The notes below the pieces were generated by a model. That model did no database searches, had not been told where the DNA came from, and saw nothing but the letters and a program-made list of their open reading frames with translations. This document shows positions 1 through 10,459 of a DNA stretch of 64,000 nt, piece by piece. The translations under genes were made by a program, and so were the position numbers. The stretch comes from Candidula unifasciata. Taxonomy: Eukaryota > Mollusca > Gastropoda > Stylommatophora > Geomitridae. The stretch is taken from the NCBI GenBank assembly GCA_905116865.2, contig CAJHNH020004724.1, positions 15,001-79,000 of the forward strand, given 5' to 3'. How positions within the stretch are numbered: position 1 is the stretch's first letter; each line of letters starts with the position of its first letter.

Positions 1-255
1 TCTGGACATTATTTTTCCATCGTCTTCTTAGTCTACCTCGTGGTCTAAGACCATTCATCTCCCTGTTTGCATCTTTGATGGGTCTAAAGACTAGTCGTAA
101 GACTGTTTTCAAAAACCTGTAATGAGGCCGCATCTTTTAGTTGTGCTCCAAGTTGCATAGCCAAATAAAACGACTGGTCTTTTCAACGTTTGATATATTT
201 TGATCTTGGTGTTGCTAGACAGAGGCTTTGACTTTAGCAGACGTTGGAAGGTTTG
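1..255 (-). pseudogene. LINE reverse-transcriptase 3' fragment (family K)
   Basis: Read on the minus strand, this encodes pieces of the region just after a non-LTR retrotransposon RT domain: a stretch like LLKSKPLSSNTKIKIYQTLK, then a basic LRPRGRLRRRWKN motif. Frames change several times, so it is dead. The fragment is cut by the window start, and the same family recurs on the minus strand at 61165-61800. In the family this segment is the thumb and C-terminal region of the ORF2-type protein, normally preceded by endonuclease and RT domains that are not in the window. Family membership is clear; the clade is not. Confidence 0.6.
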
Positions 256-383
256 ACTATACTGAGATTACAAAATATCTCCTTCTACATGGCAAGCTAG
301 GACGAAAAGTTCCAAATACCTCGTTCAACCTCCAGAGAAGTATTGGCCACACCAACCGTCGCTACATTAAGTTAGTAAATTGT

Positions 384-560
384 ACCCAACCAGTATATTA
401 CACACAGCGATAAAACACCCGGTGACACATAGTGCCACCATGCGAATGAGGATCACCCGTGGAGAGGTCCCAGAAACCGCGTTCAGCCGTCAATCTATAT
501 AGCGGCAACTGACAAAAGCCAGTGTGGGACTTTAAAATAACGAAAAATTGCGCCCCACAT
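384..560 (+). repeat. Interspersed repeat family E, copy 1
   Basis: About 170 bp shared with 43551-43740, its duplicate at 47321-47510, and an inverted copy near 25925-26135. Shared landmarks are GCGATAAAACACC, GGATCACCCGTGGAGAGGTC and AACGAAAAATTGC. The copies differ by scattered substitutions, so they are separate insertions. There is no ORF. I do not recognise the family; it could be a SINE or the terminal part of a DNA transposon. Confidence 0.5.
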
Positions 561-894
561 GTGGACGACTTGATTTTTTATTGTATTTACTTAAGTCGCT
601 AGAGGTAGTACCTCTGTTTATATAAACAACAACACATAAATTAGCGTGACAAGCTTGGGACACATTCCTACGATTTTCATGTGTTTCCTATCACTCCAAA
701 TGTCCAGTGACATCACACAAGAACAATCAAACATTATCAGTCCAAACCGCAGCAGTGAAAACGCGGAGCATCAGATGAGTGCGTCAGAAGGGCCACTTAG
801 CGTGAATGCGATCCACTTTGCATCAAGTGTTTTAACGGCAAGTGCTCGCTGACGAGAAGGGGAACAGAGCATGAATAGGAATTACTTGAATGTT
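561..894. other. No recognised feature
   Basis: The stretch has ordinary base composition and one short open frame on the plus strand (646-852, 68 codons) with no motif I recognise. I see no tandem repeat, transposon end or splice-site pattern strong enough to call. Confidence 0.3.
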
Positions 895-1090
895 GTCATA
901 TAATTTAACGATACTTTTATTTAAGCTAACCCCAAACACGGGCAGCCACGGAATCTCGGGCTGAGTCCAATATTATAGGAGTGTTACGGTTTGAAATGAA
1001 CACCGACAAACCCTAACGCTAACCCCTTTTACACGCTATCATATTAGACTTTCCCGTGGATTTCAAGGTTTCCCGAGTTTGAGGAAACTG
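895..1090. mobile_element. Foldback MITE, degenerate copy
   Basis: The left part contains CCCCAAACACGGGCAGCC and GAGTCCAATATTATAGGAG. The right part contains GACTTTCCCGTGG and CCCGAGTTTGAGG, roughly its inverted complement. The same blocks in the same order occur at 59646-59841, where the inverted arms are much better preserved. I infer a small non-autonomous inverted-repeat element; its superfamily and exact ends are not determined here. Confidence 0.45.
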
Positions 1091-1169
1091 AAACACCCAG
1101 TTAATTACCTACGTCAAACGAAGTTAAAAGAGAAACAAGATTATTATGGCCTGGGGTGTATGATACACC

Positions 1170-1345
1170 TGAGTATTACCAGATGGTTTGGTCAGCTGAC
1201 TACACTCAGAGGAAAGGCAAAACGGACATATAACCAGATTACAAGAGGTACCATTAGTGTTGGAACTGGCTGCTGAATATGAGGACGGAGTGAGCATGGG
1301 AATGCTGTGATGTCAATTCTTGACACAAATTACTTACCTAAGCCG
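1170..1345 (+). pseudogene. 3' end of RNase H-type LINE (family R), 5'-truncated
   Basis: The translation LRGKAKRTYNQITRGTISVG, then a broken segment ending in CCDVNS, matches the last ~45 residues of the LINE at 6690-9440, which ends after LRG-type, TGTI and LLKMGTE motifs. Related 3' ends occur at 18928, 21295, 33485, 39258 (minus) and 55370. This is a short 5'-truncated retrocopy with no catalytic residues. Confidence 0.6.
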
Positions 1346-1496
1346 CCTAATACAGTCTCAAGAATGTCGGAAACTAACATTAAACCTAATATTACCGCTA
1401 GTGTTTACCAGTTTTGTTGTGCAGGCGTTCAGAAGTGGGTTAGGATGGAGATCATGAAGTCTAAGGATCTGAAGTTTGAAGTTCCAACAACGCATT

Positions 1497-1858
1497 AACA
1501 TCATGGCACACGGGAGGCAACCCATAAGGGCTCCCTTCTTCTTCACTCAAGTCTGAGTCTGAAGAAGCTCAGCACAGTGCACAGGCTGTGTAGCACCAGC
1601 GAGCATACTGAAATACTCTGGGTAGATTTTTGACTCAAAATTTTTCCCGGGTAGCACTTTAGGCTACTCTTTTAGATTTCCAACTGCCAAGGGACTTTTT
1701 TGTAGGTGCGCAGCAGTAAACACGGGCCTCCGATCTCACTGCCCAGAGACCAGGGTTAATTACTAGAAGTCCAAGTCCGTATGGAAAAGCAGAGCTCTTA
1801 TCGGGGATTGAACCCGGAACCTCTAGCGAAAACCTCGAGACCACGCAGCCCAGCTGCC
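1497..1858 (-). mobile_element. tRNA-derived SINE, family C, copy 1
   Basis: The minus strand has a tRNA-like head: a diverged A box near 1840 and a B box matching GGGTTCAATCCC, seen on the plus strand as GGGATTGAACCC at about 1804-1815. A body follows that is shared with 14968-15315, 16093-16460 and 33731-34110. Shared body blocks include CTGGTCTCTGGG, GCAGTTGG, TTTCTGGATTCTCGC-like sequence and GTGCCATGATGTT near the 3' end. It would have been transcribed by Pol III and mobilised by a LINE. I know of no named match. Confidence 0.7.
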
Positions 1859-2169
1859 CTCGAAGGGTTGGCTAGTGGCACGCGGAACATTGCCATTTGT
1901 ATAAATGATCTTTTTAGGCTTGGGCTCGGGCCTCTTCTCTCAAAATAAAAAAATAAAATTTTTTTTTTTAAAATGGACTCTGAATAAACTAAGTTGAAAA
2001 GCCCTGTTATATTAGAATTAAAAAAAAAAAAAAAAACACCGCTAAACAATTTAGAAGGGAAAAACTGCTATAATAAGATAGAGCTCAGACAAACTCAAGC
2101 GTGTAACAAAATTATTACTTTTAACTCAGCTACTAACTGGCATGCTTCAATGTAGCTTGTTTTTGTTTA

Positions 2170-3131
2170 GATGACTCAAGTCTCCCTCTACTAGTGACAG
2201 GCAGTCCATGATTCAATTCTCCCTCTACTAGAGTTTTGGCACTCTGTGACTTAAGTTAGTGTCTAGCACTCAGTAACTCAAGTCTCCCACTACTTCTGTC
2301 TGGCACCGGTGACTCAAGTCTCCCTCTACAAGTGTCTAGCCCCCCGGGACTCAAGTCTACCTCTACTAGTGTCTGGTAGCCCGTGACTCAAGTCTCCTTC
2401 TACTAGTGTATTGCCCCTCGTGACTACGATCTCCCTCTACTAGAGACTGGCACCCCGTGACTCAAGTCTCCCTCTACTAGTGCTGGCACTCCGGGACTCA
2501 AGTATCCCTCTACGAGTGCCTGCAGCCCGTGACTCAAGTTTCCCACTACTTATGTCTAGCACCCCGAGACTCTTGTCTTCCTCTATTAGCGCCTGTCACC
2601 ACGTGACTTAAGTACAGGCATCTGTTAACCGTGACTCAAGTCTCCCACTACTTCTGTCTAGCACCCCGAGACTCTTGTCTCCCTCTATTAGTGCCTGGCA
2701 CCACGTGACTTAAGTACTGGCATCTGTTAACCATGACTCAAGTCTCCCACTACTTCTGTCTAGCACCCCGAGACTCTTGTCTCCCTCTATTAGTGCCTGG
2801 CACCACGTGACTTAAGTACTGGCATCTGTTAACCGTGACTCAAGTCTCCCACTACTAGTGCCTGGCACCACGTGACTTAAGCACTAGCATCTGTTAACCG
2901 TGACTCAAGTCTCCCTCTGTTAGTGCCTGGCACCACGTGACTTAAGCACTAGCATCTGTTAACCGTGACTCAAGTCTCCCTCTGTTAGTGCCTGGCACCA
3001 CGTGACTTAAGTACTAGTATCTGTTAACCGTGACTCAAGTCTCCCACTACTAGTGCCTGGCACCACGTGACTTAAGTACTGGCATCTGTTAACCGTGACT
3101 CAAGTCTCCCACTACTAGTGTCTGGCACCCC
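2170..3131. repeat. Minisatellite with higher-order structure
   Basis: Roughly 37-bp units built around GTGACTCAAGTCTCCC, then TCTACTAGTG and CTGGCACC. From about 2600 the array changes to a longer period of about 66 bp, in which a variant half (CACGTGACTTAAGTACTGGC then ATCTGTTAACC) alternates with the original half. Units are 80-95% alike by eye. No continuous ORF crosses the array. Confidence 0.85.
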
Positions 3132-3186
3132 TGACATCTGCAGCATGTCAGCATGGTTTACTAGAGTTTTACAAGAGGCCTACATT

Positions 3187-3375
3187 TCAAATATGACCTT
3201 GACTCCTAGGTCGCCTCAGTCTTGAGTGGGTGCCGAGTGCAGTCACAGGAAGTAAGGACGACAGGCGTGACGCTGACTACATCACTCATCTAGTGCCGAT
3301 TGGTCTATAAAAAAATAGAGTCCTATACGCCTAAAGGCGGGGAAAAGGGACCTTTACTTTACTTACTTTTTTTTT
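3187..3375 (+). mobile_element. SINE family A, 3' part
   Basis: The body carries GTGCCGATTGGTCTATAAAA and CCTATACGCCTAAAGGCG, and ends in CCTTTACTTTACTTAC followed by a T tract. The same blocks occur in the complete copy at 30918-31195 (minus) and in the copy at 37045-37300. The tRNA-like head is missing, so this is a 5'-truncated or deleted copy. Its 3' end directly abuts the 33-bp minisatellite that follows. Confidence 0.65.
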
Positions 3376-3383
3376 TTTTAAAC

Positions 3384-4125
3384 GTCTGGTTCACACAAGG
3401 TTCATTAAAAGCTTACATCTGGTTCACACAAGGTTCATGAAAAGCTTACATCTGGTTCACACAAGGTTCATGAAAAGCTTACATCTGGTTCACACAAGGT
3501 TCATGAAAAGCTTACATCTGGTTCACACGAGGTTCATGAAAAGCTTACATCTGGTTCACACAAGGTTCATGAAAAGCTTACATCTGGTTCACACGAGGTT
3601 CATGAAAAGCTTACATCTGGTTCACACGAGGTTCATGAAAAGCTTACATCTGGTTCACACAAGGTTCATGAAAAGCTTACATCAGGTTCACACGAGGTTC
3701 ATGAAAAGCTTACATCAGGTTCACACGAGGTTCATGAAAAGCTTACATCTGGTTCACACAAGGTTCATGAAAAGCTTACATCAGGTTCACACGAGGTTCA
3801 TGAAAAGCTTACATCAGGTTCACACGAGGTTCATGAAAAGCTTACATCTGGTTCACACGAGGTTCATGAAAAGCTTACATCTGGTTCACACAAGGTTCAT
3901 GAAAAGCTTACATCAGGTTCACACGAGGTTCATGAAAAGCTTACATCAGGTTCACACGAGGTTCATGAAAAGCTTACATCTGGTTCACACTAGGTTCATG
4001 AAAAGCTTACATCAGGTTCACACGAGGTTCATGAAAAGCTTACATCAGGTTCACACGAGGTTCATGAAAAGCTTACATCAGGTTCACGCGAGGTTCATGA
4101 AAAGCTTACATCAGGTTCACGCGAG
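3384..4125. repeat. 33-bp minisatellite, in-frame 11-codon unit
   Basis: About 22 copies of a 33-bp unit combining ACATCTGGTTCACAC and AAGGTTCATGAAAAGCTT. Two alleles alternate (TCTGG or TCAGG, and ACAAGG or ACGAGG), and GCGAGG appears in the last units. Because 33 is a multiple of three and the unit lacks a stop, a 231-codon frame is open from 3437 to 4132 with repeat MKSLHLVHTRF. I see no promoter, intron or flanking coding sequence, so I annotate a repeat, not a gene. Confidence 0.9.
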
Positions 4126-4677
4126 TACTTAGGAGTGGACACCTTTTGTTGTTTGAAATCAGAGGCTAGAAGAAGCGAACGTTTCTTGTAGGTGAACTAC
4201 GACGTTTAGAGTTGGATTTGGTGCACCCATCCCAATCTGGTAAGTAAATAATCTAGACGATGAATGAGAAGAGTCAAATATCACGAACTGGGTTAGCCAG
4301 TGCGTAAAAAAACCTAGCTCCTGTTGTTGTTGTGGGGATTTGTTTCGGTGAGAAATAGACTAGAAAATGCAGTTACCACTGCTAAACGTATGGTACCTTG
4401 AGGATCAGTCTCTCTTAACTCGATCTGCTGCGGACAGCGTCGAACAAAGAATGAGCTTCTTAGCTCCAGTGACGATCACCCAGGGAGTTCGGAAATTGTA
4501 CACGTCAAAGGGAACAGGTCAGTGTGAAAACAAGCTCCTGATGTCGAGAAATGAGACGTACAGGAAGACTAATTCAAGTACATGAGATAAACTGCCAAGT
4601 AGGCACACTGACAGACTGACAGATGGATGAATGGACAGCCACTAGAGTTACAAACCTGTTGGATATGCGGGCAATTA
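4126..4677. other. No recognised feature
   Basis: Single-copy-looking sequence between two arrays. A 72-codon frame starts at 4367 but has no motif I recognise. Nothing resembles a transposon end. Confidence 0.3.
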
Positions 4678-5450
<773 letters not shown>

Positions 5451-5500
5451 TTAGATGATTAGACAGAAGCTAACCGACTACTCTATATCATATACATAGA

Positions 5501-6265
5501 CACACACACACACACACACACACAAATATGTCAGTCCACCTTTCCCGATCAATTCAGGGAGTCATTGATGGCAACGTGTGTTGTTTCTTTACATTCCATG
5601 TTTACATTGCCTCGTATTGCACATAGAGTGTGTATGGCTCTCTGTTTCCGTGGATGAGCTTTTGGCATACGCCTCTGCTGTTTGTCTAGAAATTCGAATC
5701 GGTATTGTTTACTTCTGTGGCGCCAACAGACAAGTAATAACAGATGTTGACAGAAGAAAACTGGAAGGCGAGAAAAGAAGAGAACAGAAGAGGGGAACAA
5801 ATATTTTGACAACAGTAGAAAATTATTACATTTTCCTTTCCCAGGTGCTTTCACGCCAGTTGTCTGAATGTAGTAATAAGTACATTCAGTTAGAACATGG
5901 TTTTACTTTTAAAATGTTCCATATCGTCTGCCGTTATGGCCACTAAGACTTAAGTGTATGATTTTGATGTTCTCGCTTTATGCGCGTATCCTAGTTTAAG
6001 AACCTAATACAATTATAATTTAACGGTAATGAATAGAAATTAGATGTTTTGATAAATTAAATCACATTAGCTCTTCAATATTTAAATAGATTTTATCACC
6101 AAAATAGAAGAAACAACACAAGCTAACAACCAAACTACTTAAGCGAGCCGCCCTTTGCCGACGATCAATGCATTTGTTGAAGTAAAATCGAACAGCTACA
6201 GGAATATAATAATGCACTCACAACAGATACCTCCAAAACAACAGGAAGATTAACATCGAAAAACA
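5501..6265. other. (CA)n tract, then unannotated sequence
   Basis: A short (CA)n run ends at about 5524. Overlapping frames of 122 codons (plus, 5578-5946) and 101 codons (minus, 5549-5854) follow. Neither shows a domain, repeat or composition that would make it a convincing gene, and each is largely the other's shadow. From 5950 to 6265 the sequence is AT-rich with no feature. Confidence 0.35.
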
Positions 6266-6269
6266 AAAC

Positions 6270-6645
6270 CCAGACATCATGAACATAAACGGGTAACATC
6301 AAAATATCGATATAACCTTTAACGAACATTCACTAAAAACAGATTGGCGAAATCAATAAACTTGGATGCATCTTCACATTAGACAGGTAGAATGGACAAG
6401 AGAGATCGAGTCCTAAATCCAGCTAGCATACAGTGTCAACTATAAACTGTCCCAAATACTGAAACGCCCAGACACTAAAAAATGAATCTTTTTTTTAAAC
6501 CAATGTTGTGTTACCAGTGCCAAACCTGGGCATTAACAGAAGAACAAGAGCAGAAATTAACGACATTTGAAATGATATGTTTATAAACGAAGTCAACATT
6601 AAACGAACAGACCATAACAGAAACGAAGATGCAAAAAATGGTGGG
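6270..6645 (+). pseudogene. LINE fragment, family G (CYQCQTW type)
   Basis: Plus-strand translation gives, with frame breaks, REIESxIQLAYSVNYKLSQ, then PMLCYQCQTWALTEEQEQKL and a segment like KRTDHNRNED. This corresponds to the region after the RT catalytic core. The same family is present at 44976-45482 and 48742-49247 (minus), where the matching stretch is PTLCYQCQTWTINKTHERKI. A stop interrupts the first block and frames shift at least twice, so this is a dead, internal fragment. Confidence 0.65.
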
Positions 6646-6659
6646 TACAACAGCTGGAA

Positions 6660-7151
6660 AGTAAAAGGACATTCCCCCCCCCCCCCACGTCGGGTTGCTC
6701 TTCGACTGGGCTCATGGACCTCAGAACCACACAGTTTAGCCCCAGGACTGCCCCAGGGATTCGCCCTCTCACCTCTGCTATTTAACGTAAATATGAGCAA
6801 GACTGCAAGCCTAGAAGCACCAGGAGTTGGAAGGATACTGAATTTTGCGGATTATATACTTGCATATAGGCAGTTGGAAGAAAGGGAACAAACAGTCCTG
6901 GAGCTACAAGCGACAGTAGACAAAATAAATGAGTGGTGAACAGAAATAAGGGCTGACGTTAACCCGGAAAAGGCGTCTGCTTTGTGGTGTTCTCTAGACA
7001 ACAGGATCCTTAGAGCTAATTTCATAAGTCTCACAATAGATTGTAGAAACGTCTACAAAGAAAGCAAACTGAAGATTCTGGGAATTACATTTGACAGGAG
7101 CCTGTCCTTTAAGCACCATATGGGGAGTGTATGCCAAAAACGACTTAGTGC
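6660..7151 (+). pseudogene. RNase H-type LINE (family R), RT part, upstream of hAT insertion
   Basis: After a poly-C run the plus frame reads APGLPQGFALSPLLFNV, then LNFADYILAYRQ, NPEKASALWCSLDNRILRA and ESKLKILGITFDRSLSFKHH. These match motifs B, C and the thumb of a non-LTR reverse transcriptase. The catalytic F/YADD box at 6844-6855 reads FADY, so the second catalytic aspartate is lost. Sequence between the motif B and C blocks is shortened and one stop follows INEW. The ORF is cut at 7151 by the hAT element and resumes at 8155. Confidence 0.8.
7144..7151. repeat. Left 8-bp target-site duplication of hAT insertion
   Basis: CTTAGTGC, repeated exactly at 8147-8154. An 8-bp duplication is diagnostic of hAT-superfamily transposition. 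Confidence 0.9.
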
Positions 7152-8146
7152 CAGTGTTGCCACTTTGGATCTTTTACATCCAAATTTATATCTTTTTCAT
7201 TGCATTTAGATATTGTTTTTGACGTTTAGATCGTAAATATCTTTGTAGATGCATTTTATATGGAGTCTGATATTTTATAGGCATTTTTTCTTTCAGTGTC
7301 AATTTAATAATTACTGTGTAAAATATTTACCACAATATTTTTGTTTTGGTCTGGCACGAACATTGTGACAACTGCCATTACTTGAACTTTGAACTCTCAC
7401 TGGGGTCAACGCACAAATATCTGGCAGCCCAGGTACTGAATAATAAAAACGCGCGTAAATCATACTAACTTTGTTTCAACCGTATCCTCACTGTTCTGAC
7501 TCTGTGTTTCTTTTTCATGTTGTTAAAAAAAAAAAAAATAATTGCTCACCTTCATATGTGGCTTTCACCTTGAAAAAACCTTTCAACATGCCAAAAGTAA
7601 AGTATTAGCAAAAAAATTTGGAAAGAGTGGTTGCATGATGACAAAATTAAAAACTGGGTGATGGAAGTTCCTGGGGATATGACCAAAGCTTGTTGTAAGT
7701 ACTGCAAGTGTGAAATAAAAGCAATAATACAAAACTTAGAGTCATGCGGAGACCAAAAAAGCATAAAGCTGCAGTTCCATTTAAAGATATTACACCGCTG
7801 ACATCTGTTTTCAGAACTACACTGATAAATGAATCATCAAAAGTTGAAGTATCAGTCGCAATGTTTTTAATTTGTCACTGTGCAATTTCAAACTGTGACC
7901 ATTTGATCGATTTGTTAAAAAATCTTGGACAAGTTCAATTGGACAAGTGTGATGCAGAAAGTATAGTTTAGGAACTGAAGGACCTTTTAATCATCAAACA
8001 TTTAGGCTTGAAGAATTTGGCTGCAATTGGTACTGATAATGCCTCAGTGATGGTTGGTATAAACAATGGCGTTTATGCCAAGATCTTTTTAGATATATGT
8101 TCACACCGTTTTGGATATTTTTTGTCAAAGAAAAGTGGCAACACTG
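7152..8146 (+). mobile_element. hAT transposon, internally deleted, nested in LINE
   Basis: The element is 995 bp with terminal inverted repeats CAGTGTTGCCACTTT (left) and its complement (right), flanked by exact 8-bp duplications CTTAGTGC. It keeps decayed transposase-like coding pieces. Near 7610-7740 there is KKFGKEWLHDDKIKNW and KACCKYCKCEI, a BED-finger-like cysteine cluster. At 7975-8140 there is LKDLLIIKHLGLKNLAAIGT and DNASVMVGINNG, resembling the start of a hAT catalytic core. Stops and the short length make it non-autonomous. I infer an internal-deletion derivative of a larger hAT whose transposase acted in trans. Confidence 0.88.
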
Positions 8147-8154
8147 CTTAGTGC

Positions 8155-8887
8155 GCCTCAGACTATGGCTGCAATTGACATAGAGCAGAGAATGCTTGTC
8201 ACACTATATCAGCGCCTGAACCTGTCAGTGGTTGATTATGGCCTGGGACTGCTTACGGTCTCAAAGAGTCAGACAAACTAGAGTGCATTCAAAAAGCGGC
8301 TATGCGGGTCATTCTGGGTTGCACCAGAGACACCCCAAAGGTGTGTATGCGATACATCCTTGGTTTGCTGACTGTTGCAGGTAGGCACAAGGTGATGCAA
8401 GCGAAGTCATATCTCAAGGTAGCTGCAGACACACACCACCCTTTACACGAAGCATTGGGTGCAGTTAAGGGTCAGCGGCTGATTAGAGGGAAGTCATAGA
8501 TGGCTCCGGCAGAAGACACTCGGACAGGTTTGCACCCTTGAGAGCATTAGGCGAGGAGAGGAGTGGGTGAAAGTGCCATCTGAACAGTCAGACTTGTGTG
8601 AGGCCATAACCACACTGAGCGGGAAATGCAGAGACTGGCCAACAGGTGCCACGGAGATGTACATTCAGCAATTAATTCAAGATAATGCTCGCTGGTAGGA
8701 TTTTATTATTCACACAGACGGTTCAGTGTCAAGAGGCAAAAGAAGTGCTTGGGGTTTGTTAGCAAAAGTAAATGGTCCACGTTTGGTGCAGGAGAGCCTA
8801 ACATATGATATCACAACTTCCAGTTTAAGAACGGAGGTGGAGGCGTTCACTGCAGCTTTCCGCTGGTTAGAGAACACGACACGACAC

Positions 8888-8966
<79 letters not shown>

Positions 8967-9440
8967 CGTGATTGTAACTGACTCAGAGAGCACGCTGAAG
9001 AAGGTCCGGACAGGCATGCTTCGTTCAGAGTCGCATGCTTCATTGCGGAGGACACGGATGAGGAGTATTGTCTGGATTTTTTATCGGGAAACGCCGGTGT
9101 GTTGGGAGATGAACAGGCGGACAGACTGGCTGGCTCTGCACAACTTGGTAGAATACTGTTGCATGATAAGGTAGATTTGGTTAGTGCTTTGTGGGAGAGC
9201 GTGTACAGTTCGGAGGAGCAGATGGATCACCACAGTTTCGTGAGATCGATGCAGGGGGGAGTGACGAGAAGTTCAGGCAGATGCTCGAGGCTCAAAGGAA
9301 AGGCAAGACGGAAATTTAATCGGAATACTACTGGCACTATTAGAATCGGAACTCTTCACTGGCTGCTGAAAATGGGGACGGAACGTTTATGGTAATGCCC
9401 TGAGCTGTAATGTCTGTACTTGAATCAATTCAAATCAACT
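8155..9440 (+). pseudogene. RNase H-type LINE (family R), C-terminal half
   Basis: This continues the LINE interrupted at 7151. Without the hAT and one duplication, codons run directly from KRLS to APQTMAAIDIEQRML in one frame. Downstream pieces are MRVILGCTRDTPKVCMRY and LKVAADTHHPLHEALG. An RNase H domain follows with HTDGSVS (Asp codon 8717-8719), LRTEVEAFTAA, VTDSEST and EQADRLAGSA. The 3' end encodes GTIRIGTLHWLLKMGTE. At least three frameshifts or stops are present, and a (CA)n expansion splits the RNase H domain. A C-terminal RNase H is typical of the I-group of non-LTR elements; the assignment is tentative. Confidence 0.82.
8882..8966. repeat. (CA)n microsatellite inside LINE RNase H region
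   Basis: About 38 CA units follow three CGACA motifs. They sit between the codons for RWLEN and those for IVIVTDSE, so they interrupt or replace a few residues of the RNase H fold. The array also shifts the downstream frame. Confidence 0.95.
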
Positions 9441-9842
9441 CATATGGTCATCATGTCTGAAAATTTGAGAACTGTATCTTTGAAATAGAAAATTTTTATG
9501 ATTTTTATTTCCTATTAGCGGAATGCTCGCTAGTTCTCTCTTGAGTTAACCCAACATAATTAGACGATAACTGCTGGTGTCATTTCCCTGAAAATCCACA
9601 AGCCTATAGTGGCAAGAACACAAGTTCTGTGTTAGCTATTCAATGCCTTTTTGTTCATTTTATCTTCCATCTACACACATTGGCTGCGTCCATGGTTTAT
9701 GCATTGCAAGTCCGACACTTAATGCTAAGGTACCGGGATCGACACCGACTGCTGGCTGCGTGGATTTTTATCATTGTATAGAGCATCGTAGGTCGACGCA
9801 GCCTAAAATTCTTACCAGGATATATGTCCTAAGGGAGTAAAA
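9441..9842. other. No recognised feature
   Basis: AT-rich sequence downstream of the LINE. A 65-codon frame from 9643 has no recognisable motif. I see no target duplication that would close the LINE insertion. Confidence 0.3.
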
Positions 9843-9962
9843 ACGGCCGATGTAATACTGACCACATTACCCACCTAGTGCCGATTGGTCTGTAAAAATA
9901 TGGGTGTTCTTCCAATATGCCCGATGCGTATAAAAAGTGAAAAGGCTTCTTTACTTTACTTT
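9843..9962 (+). mobile_element. SINE family A, 3' fragment
   Basis: GACCACATTACCCACC, TAGTGCCGATTGGTCTGTAA and a terminal CTTTACTTTACTTT match the 3' half of family A (compare 3187-3375 and 37045-37300). No tRNA-like head is visible. Confidence 0.6.
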
Positions 9963-10459
9963 GCCTTACTTATATACCTTGATCCAAAACTCAACTGAGC
10001 TTTGATATCATCAGTTACCTCCTTAACAAACTCCAGACACTGTCTTTGAACACAGTCTTTCACGATCTCCGTGAGCAGCGTAGCTGATAACCACAGCGCC
10101 AGGGGTCAGTCGCCTTTTATATCGAACACTGAAAAGGAAATAAAGAAACAACGCCTCTGAGAGTGAGTAATCATAATCTCCAACTGTGTCTTCAAGCAGA
10201 CGGCGTTCTGGACTCATCCATGATTTAATCCCTTCTGAACTAATCCCTGCATGTCAGAGCCGACTGACTCCTGGTGCGAAAATCTCATTTTACATTGTCT
10301 TTGTGATTCTGTTGCTGGGGAATTAAATATAAACTAACTGTTATTTTTTGTCCGCTTTGTGTAAGGTTGTCTCTTTATTTTTTACTGGCTCTTCTTATTA
10401 TTGTGATTATTTGTTATCAGCTAGGTGGTGTTGTCCTTCTCATTTTCCCCATACTCCTT
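9963..10459. other. No recognised feature
   Basis: Mixed-composition sequence leading into the pyrimidine array. Short frames only; the 10023-10217 minus frame has no motif. Confidence 0.3.

Noticed and set aside
3384..4125. CRISPR-like array
   Set aside because: 33-bp units repeat head to tail with no spacers, and the genome is eukaryotic.
5549..5946. 122- and 101-codon overlapping frames as a small gene
   Set aside because: They overlap on opposite strands, have no recognisable domain or signal, and lie between simple repeats. Kept only as an unannotated stretch.
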